Positions 25,890-35,031 of a stretch of DNA of 64,000 bases are shown piece by piece. The notes beneath the pieces were generated by a model. The model saw only the letters and a program-made list of their open reading frames with translations. It did no database searches and was not told the DNA's origin. The DNA lies in assembly GCF_003628445.1 (NCBI RefSeq), contig NZ_RBZO01000016.1, positions 1-64,000 on the forward strand, in the 5' to 3' direction. Made by a program: the position numbers and the translations under genes. The stretch's first letter is position 1; every line of letters starts with the position of its first letter. This stretch comes from Oceanobacillus bengalensis. GTDB taxonomy: Bacteria > Bacillota > Bacilli > Bacillales > Amphibacillaceae.

Positions 25890-27487
25890 TAGTTATTTCC
25901 TCCTTTTATTAATTGCTCATATGCGGGTATTGTTAAAAACGCTTCAAATTCATCTTTTTTCACCAATTGATGAACGATATTCGCAGCATTTTGGTAGCTT
26001 CCATTCGTAAATTCAACTTCACCAACGTGCTCTTTAATTGCAGTAAGCTCCTCCGACATGATATGCTCAACCATTTTTAAATCGATATTTCTTCCATCAT
26101 CCAATATGCCTTTGGGATTTCTAATCCATTGCCATACTTGCGCTCTTGAAATTTCAGCAGTTGCCGCATCCTCCATTAGATGATTGATTGGTACAGCACC
26201 ACGACCATCTAACCATGCAGCAGTATACAGAATGCTTACATTAATATTTGTTCGTAGACCTGCTTCCGTAATCTGTCCTTGAGGAATTTCAACCAAATCT
26301 TCAGCTGTCACATGTACATCGTCTCGTTTCCGGTGAATTTGATTCCGTGTCGGCATCTCCTTATCGAACACTTCTTTAACCAACTGCACCATTCCCGGAT
26401 GAGCGACCCATGTTCCGTCATGACCGTCCTTTGCTTCTCTCTCCTTATCAGCCCGCACCTTCCCGTATGCTATTTCATTTGCTTTATCATCGTTCTTTAC
26501 TGGAATATGAGCTGCCATCCCACCAATAGCAGGTGCATTTCGCTTATGACATGTTTTTATCGCTAACAATGAATAGGCACGCATGAATGGAACCTCCATC
26601 GTAACAACAGAACGATCAGGTAAAATAACGCTCGGATTGCACTGAAACTTCTTAATAAAACTGAAAATATAATCCCATCTTCCACAATTTAGCCCTGCAG
26701 AATGCTCCCTTAATTCATATAGGATTTCATCCATTTCAAAAGCCGCTGTGATCGTTTCGATTAAAACGGTTGCTTTAATCGTCCCTTGAGACAAACCTAA
26801 GTCATTTTGTGCGAAAACAAATACATCATTCCACAGACGTGCCTCAAGGTGATTTTCTAGCTTTGGCAAGTAAAAGTAAGGCCCTGTATTTCGTCTCAAC
26901 AGTTCGTTAGCATTATGATAAAAATAAAGTCCAAAATCTACCAAACTCGCTGACATCGGCTTTCCATCTATAATGATATTCTTTTCTTCCAAATGCCATC
27001 CACGTGGACGAACCATTAATACTGCCGTTTCCTCATTAAGGGTATAGCTTTTTCCATTCACTGCTTCAAAATCTATTTCCCTACGAATTGCATCACGCAA
27101 ATTAATTTGTCCTTGCATCACATTTTCCCAAGTTGGAGAAGTAGCATCTTCAAAATCTGCCATAAATACTTTTGCACCCGAATTAAGTGCATTAATGATC
27201 ATTTTCCGATCGACAGGTCCGGTTATTTCAACCCGCCGATCCTGAAGGTCTTTCGGCAAGGGGTCTATTTGCCAATTCCCATCGCGTATGGCCTTTGTTT
27301 CTGTCAAAAAGTCTAGTTTTTTTCCTTCGTTTAAACTTTGGAGCAAGTTTCTCCTTAATTCTAGTAAATTTCTTCTTCGTTCATCAAAATGAAGATGCAG
27401 CTTTTCTAAAAACGCTAAAGCCCCTTCTGTAAGTACCCCTTCATACTTCTGTTCCGTTTCCATTTTTATTACAGCATTTCTTAGCAT
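25889..27487 (-). CDS. aceB: Malate synthase A
   Basis: Condenses glyoxylate with acetyl-CoA to give malate. The 532-residue protein is standard length for the A isoform, with [16 protein letters not shown], the [14 protein letters not shown] segment, [18 protein letters not shown] and [11 protein letters not shown] (catalytic arginine and metal-ligand regions), and the C-terminal [19 protein letters not shown] carrying the catalytic aspartate region. The ATG follows GGAGTGGGGAA. It is co-transcribed with aceA. Palindromic TGTTATATAACA-type sequences lie just upstream. Confidence 0.97.
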   Translation of the reverse strand: MLRNAVIKMETEQKYEGVLTEGALAFLEKLHLHFDERRRNLLELRRNLLQSLNEGKKLDFLTETKAIRDGNWQIDPLPKDLQDRRVEITGPVDRKMIINALNSGAKVFMADFEDATSPTWENVMQGQINLRDAIRREIDFEAVNGKSYTLNEETAVLMVRPRGWHLEEKNIIIDGKPMSASLVDFGLYFYHNANELLRRNTGPYFYLPKLENHLEARLWNDVFVFAQNDLGLSQGTIKATVLIETITAAFEMDEILYELREHSAGLNCGRWDYIFSFIKKFQCNPSVILPDRSVVTMEVPFMRAYSLLAIKTCHKRNAPAIGGMAAHIPVKNDDKANEIAYGKVRADKEREAKDGHDGTWVAHPGMVQLVKEVFDKEMPTRNQIHRKRDDVHVTAEDLVEIPQGQITEAGLRTNINVSILYTAAWLDGRGAVPINHLMEDAATAEISRAQVWQWIRNPKGILDDGRNIDLKMVEHIMSEELTAIKEHVGEVEFTNGSYQNAANIVHQLVKKDEFEAFLTIPAYEQLIKGGNN

Positions 27488-27502
27488 TTCCCCACTCCTC
27501 TG

Positions 27503-27543
27503 TTATGTTATACAACATAAATTAAAAATTTTGTTATATAACA
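27503..27543. promoter_or_regulatory. Operator-like palindromes upstream of aceB
   Basis: Two palindromes lie between the zinc-ribbon ORF and aceB: TTATGTT-ATAC-AACATAA (27503-27520) and the perfect 12-mer TGTTATATAACA (27532-27543). Related half-sites recur further upstream. They look like binding sites of one regulator of the glyoxylate operon; which regulator is unknown. Confidence 0.5.
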
Positions 27544-27557
27544 GTATGGTCAAAAAA

Positions 27558-27656
27558 TTAATCTTCCTTTTTAGAAAGACAATACTCACATTCCATTATA
27601 AAACTTTTTGCATCCACTTCCTTGCCGCATTCTGGACAACTACACACTTTTTCCAT
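27558..27656 (-). CDS. 32-residue zinc-ribbon peptide
   Basis: A perfect GGAGG lies 7 bases before an ATG opening a 32-codon frame that encodes two cysteine pairs, CSCPECGK and CEYCLSKK, spaced as a small zinc ribbon. It is in the same orientation as aceB, 70 bases upstream, and could be the first gene of the operon or separately controlled. Cysteine pattern and ribosome site make it very likely real. No function is known to me. Confidence 0.75.
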   Translation of the reverse strand: MEKVCSCPECGKEVDAKSFIMECEYCLSKKED

Positions 27657-27677
27657 ATGATTGCCTCCTTCGTTTTT

Positions 27678-27745
27678 ATATAACAGTTTTGTTGTTGTTT
27701 CTTTTGTTATAATACAGTCTATTCGTTATTTTCTAAAAATGCAAC
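27678..27745 (-). promoter_or_regulatory. Probable promoter and operator region of the glyoxylate operon
   Basis: On the minus strand TTGCAT and TAGACT are separated by 17 bases and could be -35 and -10 elements. Directly downstream are CTGTATTATAACA and CTGTTATATAA, variants of the palindrome at 27532-27543. Confidence 0.4.
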
Positions 27746-27823
27746 CCTTTTTTAAAAAAGATTGAAAATATTTTTTTGTTGTAAGAGAATAGAGAAGGAT
27801 TCACAGTGGAAGGAGTGAGGCAG

Positions 27824-28834
27824 TTGAGACATTTTCGATTTGTTGGAAGCCGAGTTGTTAAAACAGGTGTATCTGTTTTTCTAACTGCATGGCTTTGTAC
27901 GATTCTAGGTTGGCCACCAGTATTTGCAGTAATAACTGCTATCGTAACAATTGAGCCAACAGTAACAGATTCCATTCGTAAAGGGATGGTTCGCTTCCCT
28001 GCTTCAGCAATCGGTTCAGCTTATGCTGTATTATTTATTGCATTGTTTGGCAATTCAGCTATTACATATGCACTTGCAGCTGTTTTCACAATTACTACCT
28101 GTTTTAAGCTAAAATTACATGCAGGTTTATTAGTAGCAACGCTAACATCTGTTGCTATGATAGAGGTTATCCATACGAACTTGCTCATTTCATTTTTCAT
28201 CCGATTAGGGACTACAACAATTGGTATTGGCGTTTCAACTCTTGTGAACTTTTTCATATTACCACCAGATTATCGAAAGGAAATTGCAGGACATGTCAAC
28301 CATATCGGAAAGCAAACAGCTATTTCTATTGAAAGCATTTTCCATCGAATCTTTAAGGGTGATAGAAAACATTTAGGGAAGGATAGCGAGTTGTTGAAGG
28401 ACTTAGAGAAGGAAATTCAGAAGACAGAATTACTAAGTAGATATCAAAAACAAGAAGCAAAACTTCATCCGCTTGTAGGACATGATAAAGAGAAATTCAA
28501 TGTTATTCAAGAAAAACTAAAGATTCTACGACTGATCCATGATCACATTGATAACCTTCATCATGCACCGATTGAACAATTATCATGGACAGATGATGAA
28601 CGTTCTTTGATTCTTTCTTCTGTTGACTTGCTGACTCAAGTCTTACATCATCCAGAAAGCTACAGTAAAAAAAGACATCAGCATTTTCAAAACCAAATAA
28701 TGGAGATTTTCTGGGAAGATAATATAGAAATTACGTCCAAAAAAACAAAACATCCGACAAAATTTCCGCCGGAGTTAATTATTCTATATGAACTACTTTC
28801 TATATATGAGTTGGTGGAACAGTATTTTGAATAA
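27824..28834 (+). CDS. Aromatic acid exporter family (DUF939/FUSC-like) membrane protein
   Basis: 336-residue protein with a membrane half (about 1-150, six hydrophobic segments, GWPPVFAVITAIVTIEPTV near the N-terminus) and a cytoplasmic helical half rich in charged residues (about 150-336). This matches the Gram-positive aromatic acid exporter family related to YgaE/YqjA and to FUSC domains. The start is TTG at 27824, eight bases after AAGGAG; a GTG six codons upstream overlaps the ribosome site. Substrate unknown. Confidence 0.75.
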   Translation: MRHFRFVGSRVVKTGVSVFLTAWLCTILGWPPVFAVITAIVTIEPTVTDSIRKGMVRFPASAIGSAYAVLFIALFGNSAITYALAAVFTITTCFKLKLHAGLLVATLTSVAMIEVIHTNLLISFFIRLGTTTIGIGVSTLVNFFILPPDYRKEIAGHVNHIGKQTAISIESIFHRIFKGDRKHLGKDSELLKDLEKEIQKTELLSRYQKQEAKLHPLVGHDKEKFNVIQEKLKILRLIHDHIDNLHHAPIEQLSWTDDERSLILSSVDLLTQVLHHPESYSKKRHQHFQNQIMEIFWEDNIEITSKKTKHPTKFPPELIILYELLSIYELVEQYFE

Positions 28835-28850
28835 CCTAATATACGTTCTA

Positions 28851-29492
28851 CTATTCCACCAACCTATGTTTAAATGCATAGATTACTGCTTGGGTTCTAT
28901 CTTGCACTTCCAGTTTCCCTAAAATATTACTCACATGAACTTTTACAGTCTTTAAAGCAATAAATAAATCATCAGCAATTTCCTGATTGCTCTTCCCTTG
29001 TGCAATTAAAAGGAGAATTTCCTTTTCTCTTTCCGTTAATTGGTCATGTAAATCCACTACATCTTTTGTGCGCATACGGGTCATTATTTTCCCTGTTACT
29101 TCTGGCTCTAAAATCGATTGTCCCCCGTAAGTTGCACGAATTGCCTTCGCTATTTCCTCCGCTTTCGAAGTCTTTAACATATAGCTCGTTGCACCAGCTT
29201 CCAGTGCAGGATATACTTTCTCATCATCAAGAAAACTTGTTACAATAATAATTTTTGCCTCTGGCCACTTTTCAATGATTTTCCGTGTAGCTTCGATTCC
29301 ATCCATTTCCTTCATGACTAAATCCATAAGAATAATATCAGGCCTAAGCTCCAAAGCTAGTTTTACAGCTGGTGGCCCATCATCCGCTTCCGCTACCACT
29401 TCAATATCGGGTTGTGCAGATAGATAGGCAGATACACCAATTCGAACCATTTCATGATCATCTGCAAATAATACTTTAATCATTTTCCTCAT
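28851..29492 (-). CDS. liaR: Response regulator LiaR
   Basis: 213-residue NarL-type regulator of the cell-envelope stress system. The receiver domain (about 1-120) has the acidic pocket DDHEM, phospho-acceptor aspartate in DIILMDLVMKEMDG (about residue 57) and the lysine in MLKTSKAEE. The C-terminal LuxR-type helix-turn-helix reads LTEREKEILLLIAQGKSNQEIADDLF. It overlaps liaS by 17 bases. In Bacillus it activates the liaIH promoter in response to lipid II antibiotics. Confidence 0.95.
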   Translation of the reverse strand: MRKMIKVLFADDHEMVRIGVSAYLSAQPDIEVVAEADDGPPAVKLALELRPDIILMDLVMKEMDGIEATRKIIEKWPEAKIIIVTSFLDDEKVYPALEAGATSYMLKTSKAEEIAKAIRATYGGQSILEPEVTGKIMTRMRTKDVVDLHDQLTEREKEILLLIAQGKSNQEIADDLFIALKTVKVHVSNILGKLEVQDRTQAVIYAFKHRLVE

Positions 29493-30522
29493 CCCCCTTC
29501 CGTAATATCGGTACTTTCACTTCTAATTGTGTTCCTTGATTTGGAAGACTAATAATTTTAAATGTCCCACCAATTTCAAATGCTCTTTCACGCATGTTCT
29601 CTAGCCCATATGAACCAGTCTTCATCTGTTCCATGTCAAAACCAATGCCATTATCTGCAACCCGCAAAATAATCGTTTCATCTCGTTCAATTAACATGAC
29701 ATTCAGCGTTGTCGCCTTTGCATGCCTGAGCGTATTCGATAACGATTCTTGCAAAATTCGAAAAAGCTGGTCTTCAATCCCTTTATCAACTGGAAACTCC
29801 TCGATTTTGGACTTGATTTCCATTGGTACTTTTTGTGTTAATTCGTTGATTAACTCCATTATGCCCTCTTGTAGCGATTTTCCCTTTAATGCCACAGGAC
29901 GTAAATGCAATAGTAATGCTCGCATTTCCAGCTGGGATTGATGAATCATCTTCTCGACCATTTGTAATTGCTTTTTCATGGAGGCATCTTGTGGTAGATT
30001 TGCTTCATTAATAGCAGACATCATCATGGAAGCAGCGAATAATTGTTGACTTACAGAATCATGGAGCTCTCTAGCAAGTCGATTTCGTTCTTGCACGACA
30101 ATTTCCTGAAGGCTTTTCTCCCGCTCCTCTGCACGTTCTGTTGCCAAACGCTGCGAATATTCGACCTGCTTCTTCATTTTATCCTGTAATTCATTCATTA
30201 TTTGTTCAATATTTTCTAATTCCTTATAAGCACCTTCATCATCTGCCTTAAGTTTGTTTCCTTTCACCAATTCATCCAGGTTACGCTGCACATAATCAAG
30301 CCTTTGCTTCCAGTATAAACCAATTATTATTCCAAATACTGTACCAAGCATGATTACGGAAATAAAAATCCACACAACATACGGAACGTTACCAATTTCC
30401 TGTTTCCATACAGATGTCCAATCACCCACTGGAAAAAATAGGAAGGTAATTCCAATTGAAATCAGTGCTAATAAAAGCGAATAAAGGATGGCAGAAAATG
30501 TATGGCGAAGTATAATATTCAT
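29476..30522 (-). CDS. liaS: Sensor histidine kinase LiaS
   Basis: 348-residue kinase with two N-terminal helices separated by a very short extracellular loop (about 10-70), an intramembrane-sensing layout. A HAMP/coiled-coil linker (about 70-135) is followed by the HisKA_3 phospho-acceptor ERNRLARELHDSVSQQLF (histidine about residue 158) and an ATPase domain with NTLRHAKAT and ADNGIGFDMEQ and GLENMRERAFEIGG. Overlaps liaF by 4 bases. Pairs with LiaR and is inhibited by LiaF. Confidence 0.95.
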   Translation of the reverse strand: MNIILRHTFSAILYSLLLALISIGITFLFFPVGDWTSVWKQEIGNVPYVVWIFISVIMLGTVFGIIIGLYWKQRLDYVQRNLDELVKGNKLKADDEGAYKELENIEQIMNELQDKMKKQVEYSQRLATERAEEREKSLQEIVVQERNRLARELHDSVSQQLFAASMMMSAINEANLPQDASMKKQLQMVEKMIHQSQLEMRALLLHLRPVALKGKSLQEGIMELINELTQKVPMEIKSKIEEFPVDKGIEDQLFRILQESLSNTLRHAKATTLNVMLIERDETIILRVADNGIGFDMEQMKTGSYGLENMRERAFEIGGTFKIISLPNQGTQLEVKVPILRKGDEEND

Positions 30523-31247
30523 ATTCGCTTCACCTCGATATCTCCAGAGAAGATGGAGGTGATTATTTTCACGCGTGTCTCTGCTGCATCATAATGTTCC
30601 GTTTGATACAACAAAGACTTATTCATCAACTTCTGATGATGTTTCCCAAGGATATGTGCCCTACCAAAAACGGAACTATGATGAATGCTCACTTCCACGT
30701 CATATGGAACATACACTTCAATTTTCCCCAAAAAATGCCTGATGGAAATAACTGCTGTATCATTCGGTAACACCGTGTTACTTAAATCAATGATTCTATT
30801 ACCAAATGCCCCGTGAATATTTACATCACGCCAACCATATGCGGTATCCTTCGTTTTTTGATCTTCAAAAAGCTTATGATCAAAGAGCGGCTCAATTCGA
30901 GTCACTGTTCCTTGTATTCCTTCCGAGTTGGGAAGTGTCGGTGCTACAACATCCTCCCCCTTCTTTTGTTTCGAATAATCAATAACATACAAAACAAGGG
31001 CTGCAGCTACGAGAAAACGAACAGCAAAAATATTTAATACAGCGAAAATAAAACTAATAAGGAAAATCCAAAAGACAATTTTACCCCATAATTGATGAAA
31101 GTTTTTCCAACCTACAAACATAATTATTGCACAAAAAACGGCATTAATAATGTTTCCGCCATAAAAAAAGATAATTTCAAAGATAAGGAGGATCACTCCA
31201 ATAATCAATATCCAATTAAATGTGTCTGTTTTAAATCGCTTGAACAT
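30519..31247 (-). CDS. liaF: LiaF, inhibitor of the LiaSR system
   Basis: 242-residue membrane protein: four N-terminal hydrophobic helices (about 10-95), then a soluble beta-rich C-terminal domain (about 125-242) with NRIIDLSNTVLPNDTAVISI and GKIEVYVPYDVEVSIHHSSVFG, characteristic of the LiaF C-terminal domain. It holds LiaS inactive in the absence of envelope damage. Position directly before liaS supports the assignment. AAGGAGG precedes the ATG. Confidence 0.93.
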   Translation of the reverse strand: MFKRFKTDTFNWILIIGVILLIFEIIFFYGGNIINAVFCAIIMFVGWKNFHQLWGKIVFWIFLISFIFAVLNIFAVRFLVAAALVLYVIDYSKQKKGEDVVAPTLPNSEGIQGTVTRIEPLFDHKLFEDQKTKDTAYGWRDVNIHGAFGNRIIDLSNTVLPNDTAVISIRHFLGKIEVYVPYDVEVSIHHSSVFGRAHILGKHHQKLMNKSLLYQTEHYDAAETRVKIITSIFSGDIEVKRI

Positions 31248-31340
31248 GAAGGCATCCTCCTTTTTTATGTAAGACGTACAGGCACTATAAATAGTGCCTG
31301 TACTAGTATACCATGTTTTTTCATTATTCTACATATAGAC

Positions 31341-31973
31341 TTAATTCGCCTTTTCTTCTTTCATTTCCTTCTCAAGCTTAGCAATTTTACCATCAAATGT
31401 GCTTCTGTAATAGGAACTGTTTACTTTATACTCTAAGTCGTCAATGTAACGTTCCATTTCAGCAAATTTAGAAAATGGTTTTTCTGAAACATTGTCAAAC
31501 ACTTGATTCATTTGGTGATGTGCTCGCGCAATGTTTTCACGTCCCATTAGCTCCATTCTTCGTAAATGCATATCTTTTAAACGATGCTTCATTTCTTCAT
31601 ATTTTTGCTCTAATTCCTCTAATTGTTCAACTGCTATCTGACGGGAGGCTTTCATGTTATTCGCTCTTGTGTTGTATTCTTCATAGTCCTTCATTGCAAA
31701 TGCATGCATCTCCGTTTCACCAGCTCTTTCTGCAATCTGAGCTTGTTTCAAGCGTTTTTCAGCAAAATCTTCTGCTTTATGAAATTCTCTTGTAAATTCA
31801 TCCTTTAACCTATATTGACGATCAATTAACTTACGAACCCTTTCTGTTTCTTGTTCTGCTTGTCTTAAATATTGGTTTAATGACTTGATTGGGTTCTTTT
31901 GTTCCTTCTTGTCCAACACATCATGTAAATCCGCTTCGATTGAATTTACCATTCTTGTAAAAATATTTGCCAT
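31341..31973 (-). CDS. liaH: PspA/IM30-family protein LiaH
   Basis: 210-residue, almost entirely alpha-helical coiled-coil protein of the phage-shock family. It begins MANIFTRMVNSIEADLHDVLD, with the amphipathic N-terminal helix that binds damaged membrane, and includes the PspA-type NPIKSLNQYLRQAEQE segment. The start is the ATG after GGAGAG; a longer frame would run through that ribosome site. LiaH is recruited to membrane by LiaI. A 93-base gap separates it from liaF. Confidence 0.92.
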   Translation of the reverse strand: MANIFTRMVNSIEADLHDVLDKKEQKNPIKSLNQYLRQAEQETERVRKLIDRQYRLKDEFTREFHKAEDFAEKRLKQAQIAERAGETEMHAFAMKDYEEYNTRANNMKASRQIAVEQLEELEQKYEEMKHRLKDMHLRRMELMGRENIARAHHQMNQVFDNVSEKPFSKFAEMERYIDDLEYKVNSSYYRSTFDGKIAKLEKEMKEEKAN

Positions 31974-32021
31974 AATAAATCTCTCCTTTTTTGCGCTATA
32001 GAGGCGCTTCTTCATTTATTA

Positions 32022-32372
32022 TTAATGATTTAATTCTGCCCACTCACGTTCAAAGTTCGTGAATGGATCATCATTATCCACAACTTGAACAATAGGGTCC
32101 TCTTCTTTGTTCCAATTTTTATAAACATAGTAAAGCACAAAAGCTGCTGCTATCCCGATAATCGAGTAAATATTTGATAGGACCATTCCTAGTACAAACA
32201 AGCCTAGAATTACCCATCCAACTTTCCCAGATGTTGAATCACTTTTTACAAACTTCTTAAAGACAACATATAGCAACCAAACACCTAGTCCTAATAAAAC
32301 CATCGGGCCAATGTTAGCTAACAAAATTAATAAGGCTACTAACCCTCCTACAAACAACATAAATTTTCTCAT
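32022..32372 (-). CDS. liaI: LiaI-like small membrane protein
   Basis: 116-residue protein with two to four hydrophobic segments and a C-terminal acidic tail (DNDDPFTNFEREWAELNH). Size, topology and position directly before liaH match LiaI/YvqI, the membrane anchor for LiaH. GGAGG lies before the ATG. The gene order liaI-liaH-liaF-liaS-liaR equals the Bacillus subtilis operon without liaG. The LiaR-controlled promoter should lie in 32373-32500. Confidence 0.85.
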   Translation of the reverse strand: MRKFMLFVGGLVALLILLANIGPMVLLGLGVWLLYVVFKKFVKSDSTSGKVGWVILGLFVLGMVLSNIYSIIGIAAAFVLYYVYKNWNKEEDPIVQVVDNDDPFTNFEREWAELNH

Positions 32373-32596
32373 ATGTGATTGCCTCCTTTCTTTATCTTGA
32401 TTTCATCTTACCGTGATTACGGGTTCATTATAATGAGCCTGAGCTATATTTTTGACTAGGGCTTGAGGCTTATTTGGTAGTAGTACTGTTTTTTGAAGAG
32501 GGTAGAGATTGTTTTCCAGTAGATATTAGGTTGAAATGGGAGACATTGCAGAAAAAAGGAAGAAAATGTTGAATAAAGATAGCAAGGGGGAATGAA

Positions 32597-33136
32597 ATGA
32601 TGAAGGCACTACTCGTTATCGACGCACAAAATACAATTATTCATTCAGGAGACTTCACAAAAGAAATATCTACTATTGAAGAAATCATTCAGGATTTCAA
32701 AGGAAAAGGTGAACCAGTCATTTTTGTCCGTAATATTGATAACAATGAGGACAGTCCATTTTACAAAAATGCAGACACCTCAGAATTACATCACTCTCTC
32801 AAAGATTACGCAGACCACATCACCTTGAAAAAAACGCCCAGTTCATTTTATCAAACAGATTTATCCACTACCCTTGAAAAATTAGGCGTAAATCATGTAT
32901 TCATTACAGGTTTTAATACAGAATTTTGTTGTATGTTCACAGCAATTGCCGCTTTTGACAGGGGATATAAAGTGACTTTTATTGAAGATGCAACAGGCAC
33001 CGTTAATGATGAGGATACCTATGAAATGAAAGGACTCGATATCCGAGACTTCGTAGGAACTGCATTGCATTGGTCAAATGTAATACAGGTGCTAGACTAT
33101 GAGGAGTATGAGGAAGGGTACAAGGTGACAAATTAA
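32597..33136 (+). CDS. Isochorismatase-family cysteine hydrolase
   Basis: 179-residue alpha/beta hydrolase with the family's catalytic residues: aspartate in LLVIDAQN (about residue 8), lysine in ITLKKTPSSFY (about 80) and nucleophilic cysteine in GFNTEFCCMFTAIAAFDRG (about 114). Relatives hydrolyse nicotinamide, isochorismate or other amides. Substrate not deducible. GGGGGAA precedes two adjacent ATG codons. Monocistronic and convergent with the DedA gene. Confidence 0.88.
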   Translation: MMKALLVIDAQNTIIHSGDFTKEISTIEEIIQDFKGKGEPVIFVRNIDNNEDSPFYKNADTSELHHSLKDYADHITLKKTPSSFYQTDLSTTLEKLGVNHVFITGFNTEFCCMFTAIAAFDRGYKVTFIEDATGTVNDEDTYEMKGLDIRDFVGTALHWSNVIQVLDYEEYEEGYKVTN

Positions 33137-33183
33137 CGTTTAGTTCTCCACGTATCTATATTCAACTTCCGGAACTTCACATA

Positions 33184-33231
33184 AAAAAAGTAGGGATTCC
33201 ACTTCCAATTAGATGGTATCCCTGCTTTTTT
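33184..33231. terminator. Bidirectional terminator between hydrolase and dedA-like genes
   Basis: AAAAAG.AGGGAT.CCA pairs with TGG.ATCCCT.CTTTTTT around TTCCAATTAGA, giving T runs in both directions between two convergent genes. Confidence 0.8.
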
Positions 33232-33838
33232 ATGATTTCCTTCTTCTTTTCTTATATAAAACGATAAAAATGACAATTCCAATCGCAATGGCCGCATATG
33301 TCACATCCGAATAAACATCCATAAATTGAAGAACCGACTCCCAGTTTGCACCTAACGTAGCCCCAACCATAATTAATAGCGTATTCCAAATAACCGTCCC
33401 CATTGTAGTAAAAAGGAGAAAAAGTCCAAATTTCATATTGGTCATGCCCGCTGGAATAGAAATTAAGCTCCTAATTAAAGGAACCATCCGGCAGAAAAAT
33501 ACAGTCCAATACCCATACTTATCAAACCATGCATCAGCTTTGTAAATATCTTTCTTTTTGATACGTAACACACGACCCCAACGATCTACAATTTTCTCTA
33601 ACTGTTCCACATCTAACATTAAACCAACGCCATAGAGTATAATCGCACCTACAACGGAACCTGCAGTTGCTACTAGTAACACTCCTATAATTGTTAATTC
33701 AGAATATGTCGTCATAAATCCGCCAAACGGAAGAACAATTTCAGATGGTATTGGTGGAAATAGATTTTCTAATGCCATCATAAGAAATATCCCAACATAG
33801 CCAAACTGCTCCATTGTTTCTGTAACCCATGCCTGCAT
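33230..33838 (-). CDS. DedA/SNARE-associated family membrane protein
   Basis: 202-residue protein with about five helices and the DedA motifs ALENLFPPIPSEIVLPFGGF (N-terminal re-entrant loop) and CRMVPLIRSLISIPAGMTNM (second loop, with conserved arginines). Members flip undecaprenyl phosphate or phospholipids. The start is the ATG of MQAWVTE, 5 bases after GGAGG; an ATG four codons earlier overlaps the ribosome site. Confidence 0.9.
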   Translation of the reverse strand: MQAWVTETMEQFGYVGIFLMMALENLFPPIPSEIVLPFGGFMTTYSELTIIGVLLVATAGSVVGAIILYGVGLMLDVEQLEKIVDRWGRVLRIKKKDIYKADAWFDKYGYWTVFFCRMVPLIRSLISIPAGMTNMKFGLFLLFTTMGTVIWNTLLIMVGATLGANWESVLQFMDVYSDVTYAAIAIGIVIFIVLYKKRRRKS

Positions 33839-33960
33839 ACTAACCTCCATGCTTTATCATAGACTTGTCTATACTAATATAGTATATCATGCATCGTATT
33901 ATGAAACATTTTTGGTTTTCCCATTAGTAATAGAAAGGCCGCAGTCTAACTAGTCTCGAA

Positions 33961-34965
33961 TCAAGTGAATGAAGAATCATTTACTTGAAAAGCATCTGCA
34001 ATAAGTTCATAGGATTTTTTTCTTGCCTCATAGCTATGGGTAATTGTCACAACCATGAATTCATCAATGTTATATGTCGCCTGAAGGTTCTCTAATTTGG
34101 TTCTAACTTGTACAGGATCTCCGATAATTTGATTTTGTTTCATCTTATTCATTGTATCCTTTTCTTCCCCTGTAAACATATATTTCTTCGCTTCCTCAAT
34201 CGTCGGAACGCCGTCTTTCCCTTCTCCCTTTCCTTGCAACACTTTCCAAACAAGGTTGCTCAGGGCAAGCTCTTCAGCTGCTTCCATTGTTTCTGCACAA
34301 ATAACAGACACCGTTACAAATACTTGTGGATTTTCTCCTGCAAAATTTTCTTTATACCTTTGTACAATTTCTGGTCCATTCTCGTTACTCATAAAATGCC
34401 CAAACACATATGGTAATCCTTTTTCAGCAGCAAGTAGAGCACCTTTCTCACTTGTACCTAGGACCCATGGAACAGGTGAGATGGACGGGACAGGTGTTGG
34501 AGAGACTTTAGAAAATAGATGGTCCTCCGTGAAATCCGCTTTTAAAAAGTGAATAAGCTCATCAATTAATTCTGGATAGTTGCGAACCTTTTCCAAGAAG
34601 TTACCAGCTAGTGCGATCGATGTTTCCGCAGAACCACCAGGCGCACGCCCTACCCCTAGGTCAACGCGCCCTGGATATAAGGTGGCTAACAGATTATACT
34701 TTTCTGCGATATGATATGGTTTATAATTTGGTAATAACACTGCACCAGAACCAATACGGATATTCTTCGTTTGAGATCCAATGATTCCAAGTAAAATATC
34801 AGGAGCTGGAGATGCTAGACCATCTAAATCATGATGCTCAGCTACCCAGTATCGGTTGTAACCCCATTTATCTGCAAGCTGTGCAAGTTCAATCGTTGCC
34901 TCTAATGCTTCCTTCGCTGATCTTCCTTGTGAAATTGGGGCTTGGTCTAAGATACTTAATTTCAT
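33961..34965 (-). CDS. LLM-class flavin-dependent oxidoreductase
   Basis: 334-residue luciferase-like monooxygenase (TIM barrel binding reduced flavin). Family features: KLSILDQAPISQGRS at the N-terminus, NRYWVAEHHDLDGLASPAPD, RIGSGAVLLPNYKPYHIAEK and YPGRVDLGVGRAPGG. The short single-component form is like Bacillus YvbT/YceB. Substrate unknown. AAGGAG lies before the ATG. Confidence 0.9.
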   Translation of the reverse strand: MKLSILDQAPISQGRSAKEALEATIELAQLADKWGYNRYWVAEHHDLDGLASPAPDILLGIIGSQTKNIRIGSGAVLLPNYKPYHIAEKYNLLATLYPGRVDLGVGRAPGGSAETSIALAGNFLEKVRNYPELIDELIHFLKADFTEDHLFSKVSPTPVPSISPVPWVLGTSEKGALLAAEKGLPYVFGHFMSNENGPEIVQRYKENFAGENPQVFVTVSVICAETMEAAEELALSNLVWKVLQGKGEGKDGVPTIEEAKKYMFTGEEKDTMNKMKQNQIIGDPVQVRTKLENLQATYNIDEFMVVTITHSYEARKKSYELIADAFQVNDSSFT

Positions 34966-34986
34966 TTGTTATAACTCCTTTATAAG

Positions 34987-35022
34987 AAAACGAACCTACC
35001 AGAGCGGGTAAGTTCGTTCGTG
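34987..35022 (-). terminator. Terminator downstream of the M42 peptidase gene
   Basis: On the minus strand ACGAACTTACC pairs with GGTAGGTTCGT around CGCTCT, followed by TTTTCTT. Confidence 0.75.
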
Positions 35023-35031
35023 TTTTCTAAC

